Notes: generated by a model from the letters alone, not told the origin. Counted from the first letter of the stretch, positions 1-8,726 are shown. The stretch: DNA of 64,000 nucleotides from Bacteroidota bacterium (GCA_023391015.1 JAEWBT010000136.1:1-64000); one strand, 5' to 3'. Program-made: numbers and translations.

Positions 1-2
1 GC

Positions 3-1991
3 TCCGACATTGAAGACCGCGACCGGTTGTTGAAGGAATTGCAGGAAGTCTATCAAAAGGTTTCGCTGGACCTGGACCCCAAAAACCTGGAAACCCTTAA
101 AAACTGGGAAGCCAAAAAGCGCCACTACCAGGACGAGTTTTACGTCTTTAAAGTGCGGGGCAAAGAGCTGAAAATCAAAACCCACAGCGAAAGCCTCAGC
201 CACCTGATGATTCCGAAAGTGGCCGTGCCGAAGTTTGAAGCCTGGGGCGAGATTCTGAAGTGGGTGCTGACCGAAAACTTCCCCGGTGAGTTTCCGTTTG
301 CCGCTGGTATTTATCCGTTCAAGCGCGAAGGCGAAGACCCAACGCGGATGTTTGCCGGCGAAGGCGGCCCGGAGCGCACCAACAAGCGCTTTCACTACGT
401 GAGCAAAGGCCTGCCCGCGGCGCGCCTTTCTACCGCGTTTGACTCGGTAACGCTCTACGGCCAGGACCCCGACCACCGGCCCGACATCTACGGTAAAATC
501 GGCAACGCGGGCGTAAGCATCCCGACTTTGGACGACGCCAAAAAGCTGTATTCCGGCTTTAACCTCGCCGACCCGAAAACCTCGGTTTCCATGACCATCA
601 ACGGTCCGGCCCCGACGATTGCCGCGTTTTTTATGAACGCCGCCATTGACCAACAGTGTGAGTTGTATATCAAGGCAAACGGGTTGGAAGCAGAAATTTC
701 CGGAAAAATTGATGAAATCTACAGAGCCAAAGGCGTGGCGCGTCCGACCTACGGCGTGCCGGGTGAATTTACCGGCGAACTCCCCGAAGGCAACAACGGA
801 TTGGGCCTAATGCTGCTGGGTGTTACCGGCGACCAGGTGTTGCCCCGCGACGTATACGAGCAAATCAAAGCCGACACCCTCAAACAAGTGCGCGGCACCG
901 TGCAGGCCGACATTCTCAAAGAAGACCAGGCGCAGAACACCTGCATTTTCTCCACCGAGTTTTCCTTGCGGGTGATGGGCGATGTGCAACAGTATTTCAT
1001 TGACAACGGCGTCCGGAATTTCTACTCTGTGTCTATTTCCGGCTATCACATTGCCGAGGCGGGCGCGAACCCCATTTCGCAGCTGGCTTTCACGCTCAGC
1101 AACGGCTTTACGTTTGTGGAGTACTACCTCAGCCGGGGCATGAACATCGACGATTTTGCGCCTAACCTGAGCTTCTTTTTCTCCAACGGCGTGGACCCGG
1201 AATACTCGGTGATTGGCCGCGTGTCGCGGCGCATCTGGGCAAAGGCGATGAAGCACAAATACGGCGGCAACGAGCGCAGCCAGATGCTGAAATACCACAT
1301 CCAGACGTCGGGCCGCTCGCTCCACGCGCAGGAAATTGACTTTAACGATATCCGCACGACCCTCCAGGCGCTGTACGCGATTTACGACAACTGCAACTCG
1401 CTGCACACCAACGCTTACGACGAGGCCATTACCACCCCGACAGAGGAGAGCGTGCGCCGCGCCATGGCCATTCAGCTCATCATCAACCGCGAGCTCGGAC
1501 TGGCCAAAAACGAAAACCCGCTGCAAGGTGCCTTTATCATCGAAGAACTAACCGACCTCGTGGAAGAAGCCGTCTTGGCCGAGTTTGACAAAATCACCGA
1601 GCGCGGCGGCGTGCTGGGCGCGATGGAAACGATGTACCAGCGCGGAAAAATTCAGGAAGAAAGCCTCTATTACGAAACCCTCAAACACACCGGCGAATAC
1701 CCGATTATTGGGGTGAATACCTTCCTGTCGTCCAAAGGTTCGCCGACGGTGATTCCGGCGGAGGTGATTCGATCCACGACGGAGGAAAAAGAAACCCAGA
1801 TTGCCAACCTGCACGCCCTTTGGGAGCGCAGCGGCGATGCCGGAACCGAAGCCTTGAAGCGGTTGCAGGCGGTAGCCGTTCGCGGCGGCAATGTGTTTGA
1901 AGAGCTGATGGAAACGGTCAAAACCTGTTCGCTCGGGCAGATTACGCAGGCCTTGTTTCAGGTGGGCGGGCAGTATCGGCGGAATATGTAA
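3..1991 (+). CDS. icmF: Fused isobutyryl-CoA mutase IcmF, C-terminal part (5' truncated by window)
   Basis: The frame is open to the left window edge, so this is the last 662 codons of a protein that is about 1,090 residues in the IcmF family. IcmF is an adenosylcobalamin enzyme that interconverts isobutyryl-CoA and butyryl-CoA and carries its own G-protein chaperone domain. The visible part begins in the linker after that GTPase domain and continues through the substrate-binding TIM barrel. Diagnostic segments are [30 protein letters not shown] and [10 protein letters not shown], which holds the mutase catalytic-region histidine. The insert and motif wording follow IcmF rather than the separate MutA/MutB subunits. 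The N-terminal B12-binding and most of the GTPase domain lie outside the window. The next gene starts only a few bases after the stop. Substrate preference within the acyl-CoA mutase family is not proven. Confidence 0.9.
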   Translation, partial: SDIEDRDRLLKELQEVYQKVSLDLDPKNLETLKNWEAKKRHYQDEFYVFKVRGKELKIKTHSESLSHLMIPKVAVPKFEAWGEILKWVLTENFPGEFPFAAGIYPFKREGEDPTRMFAGEGGPERTNKRFHYVSKGLPAARLSTAFDSVTLYGQDPDHRPDIYGKIGNAGVSIPTLDDAKKLYSGFNLADPKTSVSMTINGPAPTIAAFFMNAAIDQQCELYIKANGLEAEISGKIDEIYRAKGVARPTYGVPGEFTGELPEGNNGLGLMLLGVTGDQVLPRDVYEQIKADTLKQVRGTVQADILKEDQAQNTCIFSTEFSLRVMGDVQQYFIDNGVRNFYSVSISGYHIAEAGANPISQLAFTLSNGFTFVEYYLSRGMNIDDFAPNLSFFFSNGVDPEYSVIGRVSRRIWAKAMKHKYGGNERSQMLKYHIQTSGRSLHAQEIDFNDIRTTLQALYAIYDNCNSLHTNAYDEAITTPTEESVRRAMAIQLIINRELGLAKNENPLQGAFIIEELTDLVEEAVLAEFDKITERGGVLGAMETMYQRGKIQEESLYYETLKHTGEYPIIGVNTFLSSKGSPTVIPAEVIRSTTEEKETQIANLHALWERSGDAGTEALKRLQAVAVRGGNVFEELMETVKTCSLGQITQALFQVGGQYRRNM

Positions 1992-1996
1992 GAGTG

Positions 1997-2317
1997 ATGA
2001 TATCCCTTTACCGGATTGTGTCTGACGCAGAAGTGCAGGACCTTCAAACGCATGGCACCTTCCGTTTACCGGATGGCGGAATGGAAGTTAAAGATTTTTG
2101 GGAAACGGTAGAAGGTTATCTTCATTTTTTACGATGCGCTCGCTTGGCTCAATTAGTGCCACCTTATACAAAGCTGGTTATAGTGATCTTGGATATTCCA
2201 GAAATCTACTGGCCGCACGAGGTTATGGAGCTGGATTTTCGCGCTGCGATTGTTTTTGGTTCGCAAGGCTTGACCCGGCTCAACGCGCACTGCCGCTGGA
2301 AAATAGTAGATTTGTAA
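1997..2317 (+). CDS. Small protein of unknown function, possibly ART-like fold
   Basis: A 106-residue soluble protein with no signal peptide or membrane segment. I do not recognise a named family. The N-terminal pattern LYRIVSDAEVQDLQTHGTF followed by a K-x-F segment resembles the opening of small ADP-ribosyltransferase-like proteins (Arg in the first strand, then a helix and a Gly turn), but this is a weak similarity seen by eye. A GTG codon sits directly before the ATG, so the start could be three bases earlier. It lies five bases after icmF and 15 bases before the EF-Tu-like gene, so it is probably cotranscribed with one or both. Confidence 0.6.
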   Translation: MISLYRIVSDAEVQDLQTHGTFRLPDGGMEVKDFWETVEGYLHFLRCARLAQLVPPYTKLVIVILDIPEIYWPHEVMELDFRAAIVFGSQGLTRLNAHCRWKIVDL

Positions 2318-2332
2318 TAAACGTGGAAACCA

Positions 2333-2674
2333 ATGGAGCTGGCATACACCTTTGACGCCGTTATTCAATTGCTGCCGACCCATATGGGAGGCCGGCGAAC
2401 CGCCGTGCGCACCCATTACCGTCCGAACTTCAACTTCAATACCGAGCAGTATTTCTGTGGGGAAATTCGTTTTAAAGAGGGAGTGGAGTGGATAGCGCCT
2501 GGTCAAAGCGCCGAGGCAACTATTATGCTGCTTGCAGCGCGTTTCATTCCACAGGATTTAGCGCCCGGCTATGCCTTTAAGCTTACAGAAGGAACACGGG
2601 TAGTGGGTACCGGCGTTATCAGGGAAGTTTTGAAGCGGGAGGAAGTAAATATTGAAGAACAGGTAGTTGCTTAA
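2333..2674 (+). CDS. Free-standing EF-Tu domain III-like protein
   Basis: A 113-residue protein that lines up along nearly its whole length with the C-terminal barrel (domain III) of elongation factor Tu. The segments GGRRTAVRTHYRPNFNF, EGVEWIAPGQ and TEGTRVVGTGVI correspond to GGRHTPF..YRPQFYF, EGVEMVMPGD and REGGRTVGAGVV of bacterial EF-Tu. There is no GTPase domain and no remnant of one upstream, so it cannot act as an elongation factor. In EF-Tu this barrel contacts tRNA and EF-Ts and is a target of several toxins and of kirromycin-type drugs; here the role is unknown. It follows the small 106-residue gene by 15 bases. After its stop the same frame stays open for about 30 more codons without a start, which may be chance. 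Confidence 0.75.
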   Translation: MELAYTFDAVIQLLPTHMGGRRTAVRTHYRPNFNFNTEQYFCGEIRFKEGVEWIAPGQSAEATIMLLAARFIPQDLAPGYAFKLTEGTRVVGTGVIREVLKREEVNIEEQVVA

Positions 2675-2768
2675 AAACCGGTTTTTCACCTCAAGAAAGA
2701 TGTTATTAAGCACAGCAAAAACGTAAAATATTACGACACCTACGGCTGGCCGGAGCATTTTTGAATTC

Positions 2769-3170
2769 ATGCAACAATCCTTTTCTCATAAAATCGCTAC
2801 CGCCATTGATGGCCTTTTGTACCTCAGCGAAAGTGAAGCGCCGGTAGCAATCATACATTGGCCCGATGTCTGCGACCTGTCCGCAGCAGGCCAAAAAATT
2901 GCAGCCCTCACCAACACCAGGCCCGAAGACCAGACGCTGCAAACGCCGGAAGAGTTCCGGAAACCGATGGAGCAAATGGCCGTTCCGGAAGACCCAGCAA
3001 TGCAGGAATATGCCGAACGCTGGAAAAGCGTTCTCAAAAAAATGGAAGCAGCCTTAGAAAACGTGCAGGTCATTACCACGCCGGTAGAGGATGCCCAACA
3101 ACAGATTTATATTGTCGGTTTCAACGACTGTGGCGCGCTTGCACTGCACACGTTTGCCGTAGCCACGTAA
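2769..3170 (+). CDS. NuiA-family nuclease inhibitor
   Basis: A 133-residue cytoplasmic protein similar to NuiA, the Anabaena inhibitor of the non-specific nuclease NucA. The stretch DGLLYLSESEAPVAIIHW matches the NuiA signature (DGLLFMSESEYPFEVFLW), which contains the glutamate that reaches into the nuclease active site. The C-terminal part (IYIVGFNDCGALALHTF) matches the NuiA strand and ends, as NuiA does, in a threonine. Length equals the 135 residues of NuiA. The convergent neighbour is a secreted DRGH-type nuclease of the NucA family, which strengthens the assignment. By family analogy it would protect the cell from nuclease that has not been exported. Direct inhibition of this neighbour is inference. 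Confidence 0.8.
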   Translation: MQQSFSHKIATAIDGLLYLSESEAPVAIIHWPDVCDLSAAGQKIAALTNTRPEDQTLQTPEEFRKPMEQMAVPEDPAMQEYAERWKSVLKKMEAALENVQVITTPVEDAQQQIYIVGFNDCGALALHTFAVAT

Positions 3171-3274
3171 GGGCCTGTTTTAGACTGGATTTTCCGGAAA
3201 TCCGGACCCTGGATTTTGGTTTATTGGCCCTTGGCTCTTGGCTCTTGATTTCTGGCTTTTGGAATCTGGTTTCC

Positions 3275-4615
3275 TCACCGCTGCCCGTCCTGCTTTTCCT
3301 TCAACGCGACCTGCACCGCTGGCGGCAGATTACTAAAGAAATGATAGCCCGTCGCTGCTTCAAGGGTGCTGACGGTGGTCTGATAAAAGTTCCAGTTGCG
3401 CGCGCTTACTTCCGGCACATTGGGCATGTCCACCGCAATCACGCGGGTGTCTTTGGTAATGCGCTTCAGGTCGTTCTCGCCCTGCGGCAAGACCACTACG
3501 ATTTTCCAGAAACGCGCTGGCACGTGGACTTTTCCGCCAATCACTTTCGCGTCGCCGTTGGAGCCCACGCCGCCTTCGCCATAGCTGCCGGCAATGATGT
3601 ACAGCTCCATATTCCGCTCCGCCAGCCGACGGCAATAATCTTCCAGGCCTTTCCAAGGCTTTTGATTGAGCTGTGGACTTTGCGGAGCCATATTGGTCAT
3701 CAAAAAAGTCGCTTCGTTATCGGCTGCGCTGGCCGAACGGTCGGCGGAAGGGCAGAGGTGGCCGCGGTCAAAGCCAGAGCCGGTATAGTTGGAAGTGAGT
3801 ATTTTAGTAAAACCAGCCGGCAAGGTGTTATCCGGCGCAAAGCAATTGCAACGGTCGGCATCGCCCATCCAGGCCGCGCTCAAATGCCAGCTCACCCAGT
3901 TTGCGGTGCCCTTGCTGTTGTTGTAGGAAAGCGCATATTGCGGCTTCACCATCAGATAATTGTCTTTGCTTTTCGCCGCCTTGCTGGGATTGCCCAGTGC
4001 CATATTATCATTCCGTCCGGCAACGGTTTGCGAAGGGGTAGCGGTCGGTGTCGGTGGCGTTGCAGTTCCGGAAATGGTGGTTCCGGAAGCCGCTTTTCCG
4101 GAAAGTGCAAGGTCGTCCAGGTTGAGGCGACCCGTGCCGCTGTTTACAAAGCGCAGCCGTAGCGCCTTTTGCGCCGGAAGTGTAAACGTAAAAGGCTGCA
4201 AGCGTGGGGTGGCAGTGGCTTTCTTGCCCGTCGCCTGCCAGTGAGTCCCGCCGTCGGTGCTGTAAAAGACCGTCAGGGCTGCGCCTTTGTCCTCGCCGTA
4301 ACTGGCGTATTGCACCGCACCGGTGGTGGATTGCGACTGGATGTCAAAGCGGGTTTCCACCATGCCGCCGGGTTTAAGGCGGATAGAAGCAGCGCCGTTC
4401 TTCACGTCCTGCGCGCTGTGGCCAATCAGTGCGTTCTCCAGGTTCCAGGTGCCGCTGCCCAGCTGCACTTCCGCCGCCGCGTAGCCGCCTTTGCTGCCGG
4501 TCTCCATGTTTTCAAAAATGCCTTTGGGCGCGCCGGTTGCCGATTGTCCATTGTTTTGGAAATGACAAGCGCCCAGCAGCAACAGGGGCAAAAAGATTTT
4601 CAGGAGGCAGCGCAT
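3275..4615 (-). CDS. Secreted DNA/RNA non-specific endonuclease lipoprotein (NUC1/NucA family)
   Basis: A 446-residue lipoprotein: LLKIFLPLLLLGAC is a type II signal with the lipobox cysteine. Residues from about 30 to 180 form a beta-rich domain (IFENMETGSKGGYAAAEV) that often precedes nuclease domains in Bacteroidota. A Pro/Thr-rich linker follows, then the beta-beta-alpha-metal nuclease domain. The active-site motif is FDRGHLCPSADR, with the general-base histidine, followed by FLMTNMAPQSPQLNQ, which supplies the metal-binding asparagine. The enzyme cuts DNA and RNA without sequence preference. The start was placed at the methionine directly before the signal peptide; 12 upstream residues are possible but would spoil the signal. 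It converges on the NuiA-like inhibitor gene with about 100 bases between the stops. Confidence 0.9.
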   Translation of the reverse strand: MRCLLKIFLPLLLLGACHFQNNGQSATGAPKGIFENMETGSKGGYAAAEVQLGSGTWNLENALIGHSAQDVKNGAASIRLKPGGMVETRFDIQSQSTTGAVQYASYGEDKGAALTVFYSTDGGTHWQATGKKATATPRLQPFTFTLPAQKALRLRFVNSGTGRLNLDDLALSGKAASGTTISGTATPPTPTATPSQTVAGRNDNMALGNPSKAAKSKDNYLMVKPQYALSYNNSKGTANWVSWHLSAAWMGDADRCNCFAPDNTLPAGFTKILTSNYTGSGFDRGHLCPSADRSASAADNEATFLMTNMAPQSPQLNQKPWKGLEDYCRRLAERNMELYIIAGSYGEGGVGSNGDAKVIGGKVHVPARFWKIVVVLPQGENDLKRITKDTRVIAVDMPNVPEVSARNWNFYQTTVSTLEAATGYHFFSNLPPAVQVALKEKQDGQR

Positions 4616-4776
4616 GAGGATTGCAAACCTAAGCACAGAGAATTTCTGCACCGCAAAGAGACCTGCTACGCAGCCTGTTTCTCAAAGATTTTTTAGGATT
4701 CCGCAAACAGTAACAAGACCTTTTCAAGATAAACAGGCACAATCTTTTGCAGTCTGAATCAAAAATCCTTTTGATT

Positions 4777-5253
4777 ATGAAACGCATTCTTTTGATTGCC
4801 GGACTAGCCCTGAGCCTGATTCCTTTTGGCGCAGATGCACAGGGCCGGGGACACGGGAAAGGTCATGAAAAAGCCAGGCACAAAGCCGATAAGCACTGGA
4901 AAAAAGACCGGGGCCATTATGGTTATGCTCCAGCAGCCACGAACCGTCGTAAAGGTGGAGGGCCACCCCCCTGGGCTCCGGCACACGGTTACCGGGCAAA
5001 GCAACACGTGTATTTTCCGGACTACTATACCTACTATGATCCCCGTCGCAATGGGTATGTTTATTGGCGTGGAAACAACTGGACCTTTAGCCGCAACGTC
5101 CCTTCTTTCCTCAATGGTGTGAACTTGGGAAGCGCCCGGATGCAAGTTCTTCCGTTGGGATGGACCGCGTTACCGGAAACCCACTACCGCGATTATGCAC
5201 GTTCCTACCCAGCGAATGCCGTCAACATTTCCATTCCGATTCCACCCCTCTAA
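4777..5253 (+). CDS. Secreted basic Gly/His/Lys-rich protein
   Basis: A 158-residue protein with a clear signal peptide (MKRILLIAGLALSLIPFGADA). The mature part begins with a Gly/His/Lys-rich stretch (RGHGKGHEKARHKADKHW) and then a Tyr- and Pro-rich region with YDPRRNGYVYWRGNNW. The Y-x-W pattern resembles small periplasmic proteins of unknown function that are common in Bacteroidota. No enzymatic motif is visible. The start was chosen at the methionine opening the signal peptide, not ten codons earlier. A strong bidirectional terminator follows at 5271-5307. Confidence 0.75.
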   Translation: MKRILLIAGLALSLIPFGADAQGRGHGKGHEKARHKADKHWKKDRGHYGYAPAATNRRKGGGPPPWAPAHGYRAKQHVYFPDYYTYYDPRRNGYVYWRGNNWTFSRNVPSFLNGVNLGSARMQVLPLGWTALPETHYRDYARSYPANAVNISIPIPPL

Positions 5254-5270
5254 GCAGATCTTCAAACACC

Positions 5271-5307
5271 AAAAAGCGCCGGACAAAATTTTGTCCGGCG
5301 CTTTTTT
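5271..5307. terminator. Bidirectional intrinsic terminator
   Basis: A nearly perfect palindrome: aaaaagcgccggacaaaa is answered by ttttgtccggcgcttttt with no loop bases beyond the centre. Runs of A on one side and T on the other allow it to end both the secreted basic protein gene and the convergent hsp20 gene. Confidence 0.9.
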
Positions 5308-5321
5308 AAAGCCTCTGCTTC

Positions 5322-5777
5322 CTACGAAACCGCTACGGTGACCGGCTTGGTGTTGGTCTCCGGATTTTTCGGCAGGGTGATTTGCAGCACACCGTCGGTA
5401 TAACTGGCCGCAATGCGATCGGTCAGCACTTTGTTATTCAGCTGAAAACCGCGTTTCCAGGGAGCGTCGGTGTGCTCGCGGCCATTGGCGAAGTCGGGCT
5501 GAGGCGCGTCGGCAGGCTGATACGTTACTTCCAGCACATCGTCTTTCACCGTTACCGCAACGGCTTCTTTACGAATGCCGGCGGCGTAGATAGAAATGGT
5601 AAAAGCGTCGTCTGATTCGTCAATATTGGCAGCCGGACCGGCCCATCCGCCAAAACGCTGGCGCATTGCGGCTTTCCAGGCATCGCGGCCGGGGCGGTTG
5701 GCCCGGTTAAAGCACTGGTGGCGATTCATTCCGGAAGTACAGGCGTTGAAAGGGGATTGGGATTGTTGGGAAAACAT
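5322..5777 (-). CDS. Hsp20/alpha-crystallin family small heat-shock protein
   Basis: A 151-residue ATP-independent holdase of the Hsp20 family. The alpha-crystallin domain spans about residues 48-150: PAANIDESDDAFTISIYAAG opens it, VTVKDDVLEVTYQP is the central strand pair, and DGVLQITLPK contains the conserved G-x-L motif. The N-terminal arm is short and rich in Gln, Asn and Arg. It is the last gene of a co-oriented group with an ECF sigma factor and two small membrane proteins, suggesting an envelope or protein-stress regulon, which is inference. Transcription ends at the shared terminator just downstream. Confidence 0.9.
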   Translation of the reverse strand: MFSQQSQSPFNACTSGMNRHQCFNRANRPGRDAWKAAMRQRFGGWAGPAANIDESDDAFTISIYAAGIRKEAVAVTVKDDVLEVTYQPADAPQPDFANGREHTDAPWKRGFQLNNKVLTDRIAASYTDGVLQITLPKNPETNTKPVTVAVS

Positions 5778-5830
5778 ACGATTGGGTGTTTTAGAAAATT
5801 GGTTTTGAGAAAAGAGAGATGGAGAACGAC

Positions 5831-6097
5831 TTACCAGATGGGCACAATGCCCGACGCTTTCCGGAAATCAGCCGGAGTGGGCTTGCCGTAGAAAGGTTGC
5901 TGAGAAGGCCGGCCCAGACCGGGATAAATTGCTTCTTGCGGGCGACCGTTGTGCCGGTGCCAGAGGCGCATCAGTCCGCGACCGACAAGGAAGATAACGG
6001 CCAGGCCGAGCGCTGCTTTCAGCAGGTGCATCAGGGTAAAGAGCGCCACGACGCCCAGGAGCAATCCACCGGCAATGGCAAAGACTTTTCGTTTCAT
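5831..6097 (-). CDS. Small membrane protein
   Basis: An 88-residue protein with a positively charged N-terminus and a long hydrophobic stretch (about residues 5-42) that could make two short membrane helices, followed by a basic soluble tail (RLWHRHNGRPQEAIYPGLGR). No known domain is recognised. It sits 53 bases upstream of hsp20 and downstream of another small membrane protein and a sigma factor gene, all on the same strand. The order is probably sigma, membrane, membrane, Hsp20 in one operon. Confidence 0.65.
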   Translation of the reverse strand: MKRKVFAIAGGLLLGVVALFTLMHLLKAALGLAVIFLVGRGLMRLWHRHNGRPQEAIYPGLGRPSQQPFYGKPTPADFRKASGIVPIW

Positions 6098-6230
6098 GGA
6101 AGAAAAAGAGTCGGTTTTGAAGTTTGAGAGGTTTTTGACAACGTTGTATAAAAAGGCAGACGGGCGACTTTCATTTTTACTTTAAAACCCGGCAAAAAAT
6201 TTTTCCGGAAAACAAAAACGGCCCGGAAGA

Positions 6231-6548
6231 TTATTCCGGACCGTTTTCAGTGCGTCGCATTCGGCAGCGTTCGCGCCACAGTTCTTTCAGGCGTTGTCGC
6301 TCTTCCCAGCTGGGTGGTTTCCGGTCGTGCATACGTCGGCCAAAAGGTCCGCTACCGCGCCTTCCGCCCCAGCCGCCAAATAAAATCCGGCACAGCAGCA
6401 GCAGCCCAATGGCCTGCCCCAAACTGATGCGTTTCAGGCCGGTGATTTCCGGAAGCACGGCATTCCAGAGCGCCATCACGAGGCTGCCCAGCAGAAACAC
6501 CACGGCGGCAATGGCAAAAGGCGCGAAAATCCATTTTTTGTTACGCAT
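6231..6548 (-). CDS. Small membrane protein next to ECF sigma factor
   Basis: A 105-residue protein with two predicted membrane helices (about 7-28 and 42-60), a Gly/Arg-rich link (GGWGGRRGSGPFGRR) and a charged C-terminal helix (WEERQRLKELWRERCRM). It begins 15 bases downstream of the sigma factor stop, so the two are almost surely cotranscribed. That position is typical of anti-sigma factors, but no anti-sigma zinc motif is visible, so a role as membrane anti-sigma is only a guess. Confidence 0.7.
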   Translation of the reverse strand: MRNKKWIFAPFAIAAVVFLLGSLVMALWNAVLPEITGLKRISLGQAIGLLLLCRILFGGWGGRRGSGPFGRRMHDRKPPSWEERQRLKELWRERCRMRRTENGPE

Positions 6549-6563
6549 ATTCCGGAAATGTTT

Positions 6564-7160
6564 TTAGTCGGGTTGAATAAATTCGGTGTAGAGGGCCTGG
6601 AGGCGACGGCGCAAATGCTTTACGGCGTAGCCTTTGCGGGAGATCAGCGTTTTGATGTTTTCGCCGGTGGTCGCTGCAATTTCGGCAAAGGTTCTTTCTT
6701 CAATCTCATTTTGGATAAACACCGTGCGCTGGGCTTGGGGAAGTTCATCCAACGCGTCCATCAGCTGCTGCCAGAACAGCTTTTTAAGCTCCGGCGCGTC
6801 GGGGTCTTCTTCAATGGCTGCCAGCAAATCGCCCAGGTAATGTTGCTCGCCCGCTTCATCTTCAAACGCAAAATCTTCCAGCAATTCTTCTTTGTGTTTG
6901 CGGCTGCGGTCGGTAATCCGGTTGCGGGCCACGCGGTAAAGCCAGCCGCTGATAGATTCAATGGCATCGATGGCGGGCAGATTACTGAGCTGATACCACA
7001 CATCCTGCAACACATCTTCGGCGTCTTCGTCGGTGGCCGTGCGCTTTCGGATAAACGCAGCGAGGCGGCGGCCATAATCGGCTACCACCTGCACAATACC
7101 CGTTTTGCGCTCGTTTGCTGCCACGCTGGTGCTTTCTTCAGAAAGCAATGTAGACTCCAT
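6564..7160 (-). CDS. ECF-type RNA polymerase sigma factor
   Basis: A 198-residue sigma-70 family protein with only regions 2 and 4. Region 2 is visible around residues 27-92 (DYGRRLAAFIRKRTATDEDAEDVLQDVW, then SISGWLYRVARNRITDRSRK); region 4 around 140-190 (DELPQAQRTVFIQNEIEERTF, then an HTH ending in LISRKGYAVKHLRRRL). A longer than usual acidic linker (EDEAGEQHYLGDLLAAIEED) joins them. It directs RNA polymerase to a small regulon and is the first gene of the run that ends in hsp20. Confidence 0.9.
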   Translation of the reverse strand: MESTLLSEESTSVAANERKTGIVQVVADYGRRLAAFIRKRTATDEDAEDVLQDVWYQLSNLPAIDAIESISGWLYRVARNRITDRSRKHKEELLEDFAFEDEAGEQHYLGDLLAAIEEDPDAPELKKLFWQQLMDALDELPQAQRTVFIQNEIEERTFAEIAATTGENIKTLISRKGYAVKHLRRRLQALYTEFIQPD

Positions 7161-7304
7161 TCTCCGGAAGCAGACGAACGAAGGGGCATTTTACTTTAAA
7201 AGAGGGAGAAATTTCTTTATCCCTTCTTCGCCAGCCCTACAATCACGGTTCCGGTCGTCGTCAGCACAATGTCATAAGCGTCCAATTGCCTCGGGTACTT
7301 AGTC

Positions 7305-8726
7305 TTAGTCTTCCTTGCTGCCGTCATCGGCCATGCGCACCATTTTGGGCTGGAAGGTGGCTACAACATCTACCAAATCGGTTTGCGCAGCCATTACCTT
7401 ATGAATGTCTTTGTAGGCCATCGGTGCTTCGTCCAGCCCCGCGCCAATGAGTGTGATGCCATTGTCGGAAAGCACTTTTTTCAGGTCGCCGCGCGAGAGG
7501 CTTTTAATGGCCTGCGAACGGCTCATCTGCCGCCCTGCGCCGTGGGACGCCGAGTTGATAGCGTCAGCTTCACCCTTGCCACGCACCAGGAATCCGGGAG
7601 CCGCCATAGAGCCGGGGATAATACCCATAACGCCTTTGCCGGCGGGCGTTGCGCCCTTGCGGTGCACCAGCACCTCCTGGCCGTTCAGCGTTTCTTTCCA
7701 CGCAAAGTTGTGGTGGTTTTCCACCCGCGCCAGTACCTGTCCGCCCACTGCTTTGACAAGTTTTTGGTGGATAATCTCGTGGCAGGCGGAGGCGTAGTCG
7801 CCGGCCAGATTCATGGCCAGCCAGTATTCCTGTCCGGCTTCGCTGTCCAGGTCCAGGTAGGCGAGGTTGGCGGCTTCTTTCGGCAGGCGACAAATGTCTT
7901 TGGCCACGCGCGTATAGTGGCCTGCAATCGTGGCACCAAGGCCCCGCGAACCGCTGTGGGTGAGCAGCGCCAGGTAGCGCCCGGCGGGAACGTTCAGCGC
8001 TTCGTCTTTTTCCGGAAATTCAATAATCCCCCATTCTACAAAGTGGTTACCGCCGCCGGAGGTGCCCAATTGCGAAGCTGCCTTGTCGTAGAGGCCGCGC
8101 AGGAGGGGCAGCGTGTTGAAGAGCGGATTGCCCAGCACGGAATGGTCGGTTTGCTCGCGGCCTTTGTAGCCGTTGCCCGCACCGAATTTGGTGTGGGCGA
8201 TGAGCTCGCGCTTGTAGGAGGATTGGTTTTCCAAAAAATGGCTCTCCCTAATATCAAAAACCGTTAATGCCATGCGGCAGCCAATGTCTACGCCCACGCC
8301 GTAGGGAATCACGGCGTTATTCGTGGCCAACACCCCGCCAATCGGCAGGCCGTAGCCCTGATGGGCATCCGGCATCAGCGCGCCGCCGACGGTAACGGGC
8401 AGTTTCATCGCCACGTCCATCTGGGCTCGCGCGCCGGCTTCAATGTGCTCGGCGCCGTAGATTTTGTAGTCGTCGGCGTTTTGGGTAAGGGGAATCACGC
8501 CTGCTTCGGGTGGGGTGGGGATGGATTGCAGGGCTTGGGCCAGGGGTTTGAGGATGGGGTCTTCCAGAAAAGATTCCGGGTATAGCAATACTTTCCGGAA
8601 CAGGGCGATCACTTCGCTTTTGGGTTCGGTATCATAGTAATGGAGCAGGCTCAGGGCAACGCCCATCGCCTTTCCTTCTTTATAGCCCATGCGTTTGAGA
8701 TCTTTGCCGGTGAGGGGTGTTTTCAT
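7305..8726 (-). CDS. rtcB: RNA-splicing ligase RtcB
   Basis: A 473-residue GTP- and Mn-dependent RNA ligase that joins 2',3'-cyclic phosphate or 3'-phosphate ends to 5'-hydroxyl ends. Seen motifs are GVDIGCRM with the metal-binding cysteine, GGGNHFVEWG, THSGSRGLG, and ASHGAGRQMSRSQA with the histidine that forms the RtcB-GMP intermediate. The ending KMVRMADDGSKED is typical. The start was placed at MKTPLTGKDL; an upstream methionine 12 codons earlier adds residues not seen in the family. No RtcR regulator or RtcA cyclase is next to it, so the gene stands alone between a sigma factor cluster and a divergent T9SS gene. Confidence 0.92.
   Translation of the reverse strand: MKTPLTGKDLKRMGYKEGKAMGVALSLLHYYDTEPKSEVIALFRKVLLYPESFLEDPILKPLAQALQSIPTPPEAGVIPLTQNADDYKIYGAEHIEAGARAQMDVAMKLPVTVGGALMPDAHQGYGLPIGGVLATNNAVIPYGVGVDIGCRMALTVFDIRESHFLENQSSYKRELIAHTKFGAGNGYKGREQTDHSVLGNPLFNTLPLLRGLYDKAASQLGTSGGGNHFVEWGIIEFPEKDEALNVPAGRYLALLTHSGSRGLGATIAGHYTRVAKDICRLPKEAANLAYLDLDSEAGQEYWLAMNLAGDYASACHEIIHQKLVKAVGGQVLARVENHHNFAWKETLNGQEVLVHRKGATPAGKGVMGIIPGSMAAPGFLVRGKGEADAINSASHGAGRQMSRSQAIKSLSRGDLKKVLSDNGITLIGAGLDEAPMAYKDIHKVMAAQTDLVDVVATFQPKMVRMADDGSKED

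Noticed and set aside
2675..2763. A readthrough extension of the EF-Tu-like protein (about 29 codons in frame after its stop)
   Set aside because: EF-Tu domain III ends before the stop, no recoding signal is visible, and the peptide matches nothing I recognise.
2858..4162. A 434-codon plus-strand frame overlapping the NuiA-like gene and antisense to the nuclease
   Set aside because: Both overlapped genes have clear family motifs; this frame has none and a composition typical of antisense translation.
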